Positions 7,061 through 9,067 of a stretch of 9,067 nt of DNA are shown here, piece by piece. The notes below the pieces were generated by a model, which worked only from the letters and a program-made list of their open reading frames with translations, made no database searches and was not told the origin of the DNA. The translations under genes and the position numbers were made by a program. The stretch lies in contig CAIYFF010000307.1 in NCBI GenBank assembly GCA_903925435.1, forward strand, positions 1-9,067. The letters are read 5' to 3'. The stretch comes from an uncultured Planctomycetota bacterium (GTDB lineage Bacteria; Planctomycetota; UBA1135; UBA2386). Position 1 is the first letter of the stretch. Every line of letters starts with the position of its first letter.

Positions 7061-7077
7061 ACCAAGCATCGCCCCAC

Positions 7078-8217
7078 ATGCCCGCCCGCACCGCACCTGC
7101 ACTCGTCTTCGCCATCGCAACGCTCGCATTCGCAGCTCCGCACGCTCGCGCGCAGGGCGACGCAGCGACGCCGTCCGCTCCGACCACGCAAGAATCGCAG
7201 CAACAGCCCACGCCGTCGCCTGCGCCGCGGTTCGTGCAACTGCGCTACCCGCAGGACAAGGAGACCGTCATCGCGATCGCGGATGGCACGCCGATTTGGC
7301 TTCAGCAACTCATCGAGCACATCGACGCGCGGCACTACCCGGGGTTCTTGAAGTTGATGGCGGGCGAGAACGGCGACGGCTCACCCGATGGCCGCCGCAT
7401 CCTGGAGTCGGACTTGATCGCGCCGTGGGTTCGTCAGTTTGCCGACATCAAGGCGCTCGAGGCCGAAGCACGAGCACGCGGCGCGATCGACCAGGAGAAG
7501 GTCGAGGCATCGCTGTCCGCCGCGCTCAAGAAGTCGTTCGAGGAATACCTGAAGGCCTACACCGAGGACCTGCAGCAACGCGGGCTCCCGACTGAGCTGT
7601 CGCAGAAGCGCGTCGATCGCTTGTTGACCGACTTCCAGTTCCGCTTCGGTTTGTCGTGCGAACTGCAGGGTTGGCTCGACTACCTGCAACCCGAAGAGGA
7701 CTGGAGCAACGCGCGCCTCAACGACTTCTTCCAGAACAACCCGCGCTACTTCGGCGGCGGCGTCACGATCCAGCACATCCTCGTGCAGAACCGCGACCCC
7801 GGCACCGGCATCCTGCTGCAGGAGAAGGAGCGCATCGCCGCTGCCGCGCGCCTTTCCGAAGCGCAGAAGCGACTGCTCAAGGACGGCTCCAACTTCGGCG
7901 AGATCGCCAAGCTGCTCAGCGACGACACGCGCAGCGCCAAGGATGGCGGCAAGTTCGAGAACGTCGAGCGCTTCGACCAGCGCATGCCGACCGTGATCTG
8001 CCGCGCGGGCTGGCAACTGAAGGACGGCGAGATCAGCGGCGTCGTCGAGTCGCAATACGGTTGGCACATCGTCCGCCGCATCGAACACGTGCAGCGCATG
8101 TTCATGCTGTTCACCGACGCGACCGTGCCGATGGTCAAGATCATGCTGCAGCGCGAGCTGCAGGAAGACCTGCTGTTCGCCACGCGCAAGAAGCGCATGG
8201 TCGAGCTCAAGCTGTGA
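7078..8217 (+). CDS. Secreted parvulin-type peptidyl-prolyl cis-trans isomerase (PpiC/SurA-like)
   Basis: 379 residues. A Sec-type signal peptide (hydrophobic stretch PALVFAIATLAFAA, cleavage probably after AHARA or AQ) is followed by a Pro/Gln/Ser-rich linker, so it acts outside the cytoplasm, presumably in folding of exported proteins. An alpha-helical region with charged stretches (about residues 60-225) resembles the chaperone part of SurA/PrsA-type proteins, including VIAIADGTPIWLQQL in place of the usual VxATVNGxxIT segment. One parvulin domain spans about 231-333: QHILVQ with His233, FGEIAKLLSDDTRSAKDGG, LKDGEISGVVESQYGWHIV with His330. About 45 further residues form a C-terminal helix. 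The ATG at 7078 gives a good signal peptide but has no Shine-Dalgarno site. It is divergent from galactokinase and ends 15 nt from the convergent DUF1294 gene. Clients are unknown. Confidence 0.92.
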   Translation: MPARTAPALVFAIATLAFAAPHARAQGDAATPSAPTTQESQQQPTPSPAPRFVQLRYPQDKETVIAIADGTPIWLQQLIEHIDARHYPGFLKLMAGENGDGSPDGRRILESDLIAPWVRQFADIKALEAEARARGAIDQEKVEASLSAALKKSFEEYLKAYTEDLQQRGLPTELSQKRVDRLLTDFQFRFGLSCELQGWLDYLQPEEDWSNARLNDFFQNNPRYFGGGVTIQHILVQNRDPGTGILLQEKERIAAAARLSEAQKRLLKDGSNFGEIAKLLSDDTRSAKDGGKFENVERFDQRMPTVICRAGWQLKDGEISGVVESQYGWHIVRRIEHVQRMFMLFTDATVPMVKIMLQRELQEDLLFATRKKRMVELKL

Positions 8218-8232
8218 TGACGACTGCGTGCG

Positions 8233-8502
8233 TCAGAGCCAGTAGCGATAGACGAGCAGCCACAGCGGATTGAGCACGGTGACGAGCGCCGCGCGCCAGC
8301 GGTAGGCCACCTTCTTCGTCTTGTGCCGAAACACCTGCGCGCCAAGTTGCGCACCGACGCAACCACACAGCCAGGTGACCAGCAGAAGCGTGGACTCGCG
8401 CACGCGACGACCGCCGCGGCCCGCGCGCCACTTGTCCCAACCAAACAAAGCGAACGCGAACGCGTTGATCGCAACAATCGGCCAGAACACCCACCAAGGC
8501 AT
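8233..8502 (-). CDS. DUF1294 family small membrane protein
   Basis: 89 residues, the normal size for DUF1294, a widespread family of small inner-membrane proteins of unknown function. Seen: a first helix (WWVFWPIVAINAFAFALFGW) running into the family motif F-x-W-D-K-W-R-A, the ESTLLLVTWLCGCVGAQLGA helix, and the conserved FRHKTKK basic segment followed by a last hydrophobic stretch. The usual order LLFGxDKxxA - RxxESTLLxL - GGxxGAxxGxxxFRHKTxK is kept, with Cys in place of one Gly (CGCVG). The ATG at 8502 is the only reasonable start; no Shine-Dalgarno site is visible. It stands alone: convergent with the isomerase gene and divergent from the dehydratase gene. No function is proposed. Confidence 0.9.
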   Translation of the reverse strand: MPWWVFWPIVAINAFAFALFGWDKWRAGRGGRRVRESTLLLVTWLCGCVGAQLGAQVFRHKTKKVAYRWRAALVTVLNPLWLLVYRYWL

Positions 8503-8597
8503 GGCGCGGGATCATGGCGGCTCGCCGCGCGCCGCTGAAGCCACGGCACGCTGCGTTGGCGAAATCCGCGCGCGCATCGCTACGCTCGCCCGCCCCC
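8503..8597. other. Divergent intergenic region, longest gap in the window
   Basis: About 95 bp between the divergent DUF1294 and threonine dehydratase starts. It must hold promoters for one or both genes, but I find only poor matches (for example TTGGCG near 8557 and TACGCT near 8581, about 19 bp apart). No repeat, operator-like palindrome or leader-peptide attenuator is evident. Confidence 0.4.
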
Positions 8598-9067
8598 ATG
8601 ACTTCGCCGGTCACCGCCGCTGACATCGAACTCGCCGCCGCCGCGATCCTCGGCCACGTCGTCCGCACGCCGCTCGTCCCGGCGCCGCGCTTGTCGGCGC
8701 AGTACGGCTGCGAGGTGCGGCTCAAGCTGGAGAACCTGCACAACACCGGCTCCTTCAAGGACCGCGGCGCTTGCTACAAGCTGCAGAGCCTCAAGAAGGC
8801 GGGCGTGCCTGGCGTCGTCGCCGCGTCGGCAGGCAACCACGCGCAAGGCGTCGCATGGCATGCGACCAAGCAAGGGCTGCCCGCGACGATCGTGATGCCG
8901 CAGGCGACCCCGTTCTCCAAGGTCGAACGCACCGAGGCCTACGGCGCAAAGGTGTTGCTGCACGGCGAGTCGCTCGCGGAGTCGCAGGACAAGGCGCACG
9001 AGATCGCGACGAAGGAGGGCTTCACGTTCGTGCCGCCCTACGACGACGCGCTCATCATCGCGGGCCA
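8598..9067 (+). CDS. Threonine dehydratase (threonine ammonia-lyase), 3' end outside the window
   Basis: PLP enzyme that deaminates threonine (and serine) to 2-oxobutyrate, either for isoleucine synthesis (IlvA) or catabolism (TdcB-like). 156 codons are visible and the frame is open to the window edge. Seen: VVRTPLVPAPRLS near the N-terminus, KLENLHNTGSFKDRGA with PLP lysine Lys54 (bases 8757-8759), SAGNHAQGVA (77-86), which binds the PLP phosphate region, MPQATPFSKVERTEAYGAKV, and PYDDALIIAG at the end. The start at 8598 gives a normal family N-terminus, without a Shine-Dalgarno site. An in-frame ATG at 8514 would add 28 Arg/Ala-rich residues and is less likely. Whether a regulatory ACT domain follows cannot be seen, so the biosynthetic and catabolic types cannot be separated. 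Confidence 0.9.
   Translation, partial: MTSPVTAADIELAAAAILGHVVRTPLVPAPRLSAQYGCEVRLKLENLHNTGSFKDRGACYKLQSLKKAGVPGVVAASAGNHAQGVAWHATKQGLPATIVMPQATPFSKVERTEAYGAKVLLHGESLAESQDKAHEIATKEGFTFVPPYDDALIIAG

Noticed and set aside
8218..8235. TGACG/CGTCA inverted repeat between the isomerase and DUF1294 stops, as a terminator
   Set aside because: The stem is only 5 bp with an 8-nt loop and no T-run, so chance is a sufficient explanation.
8516..8535. GCGGC/GCCGC inverted repeat in the divergent gap as an operator
   Set aside because: Short GC-only arms are expected by chance at this base composition.
8514..8597. Earlier in-frame ATG for threonine dehydratase, adding 28 residues
   Set aside because: The extension is Arg/Ala-rich and unlike the family N-terminus, and the start at 8598 already gives the normal length before the RTPL motif.

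Overview
The window is GC-rich DNA (roughly two thirds G+C by eye, with G or C at most third codon positions). It is densely packed with nine chromosomal-type genes. The longest stretch without a gene is about 95 bp. I see no rRNA, tRNA, CRISPR array, insertion sequence or phage gene. Two proteins have lipoprotein signal peptides and one isomerase has a Sec-type signal peptide, which suits a diderm bacterium. The gene content and the unusual YebC start (MGRQWLHSKK) are compatible with a high-GC lineage such as Planctomycetota or a deltaproteobacterial-type group. That placement is a guess, because no taxonomic marker is present.

Layout. (1) Positions 1-3161, plus strand: the 3' part of an acyl-CoA dehydrogenase gene, a YebC/TACO1-family gene and a CPA2-type cation/proton antiporter gene. 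Their gaps are 24 and 5 nt, so they look like one transcript, closed by a GC hairpin that starts on the last base of the antiporter stop codon. (2) Positions 3208-5816, plus strand: a subtilisin-like (S8) lipoprotein protease followed by a small lipoprotein, joined by a TGATG stop/start overlap. The small protein has a pattern like the C-terminal domain of PrcB, the accessory lipoprotein of the Treponema denticola dentilisin protease complex. (3) Positions 5830-7014, minus strand: a galactokinase-family gene that converges on the protease pair. A strong GC hairpin lies between the stop codons. (4) Positions 7078-8217, plus strand: a secreted parvulin-type peptidyl-prolyl isomerase, divergent from the galactokinase across 63 bp. 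(5) Positions 8233-8502, minus strand: a small DUF1294 membrane protein. (6) Positions 8598 to the end, plus strand: the 5' part of a threonine dehydratase gene.

How they work together. Most of the window is ordinary housekeeping and metabolism. The best candidate for a little-described system is the translationally coupled subtilisin and PrcB-like lipoprotein, a possible membrane-anchored protease with its own accessory subunit. The second point of interest is the galactokinase, whose sugar-binding signature has Ala where canonical enzymes have Glu.
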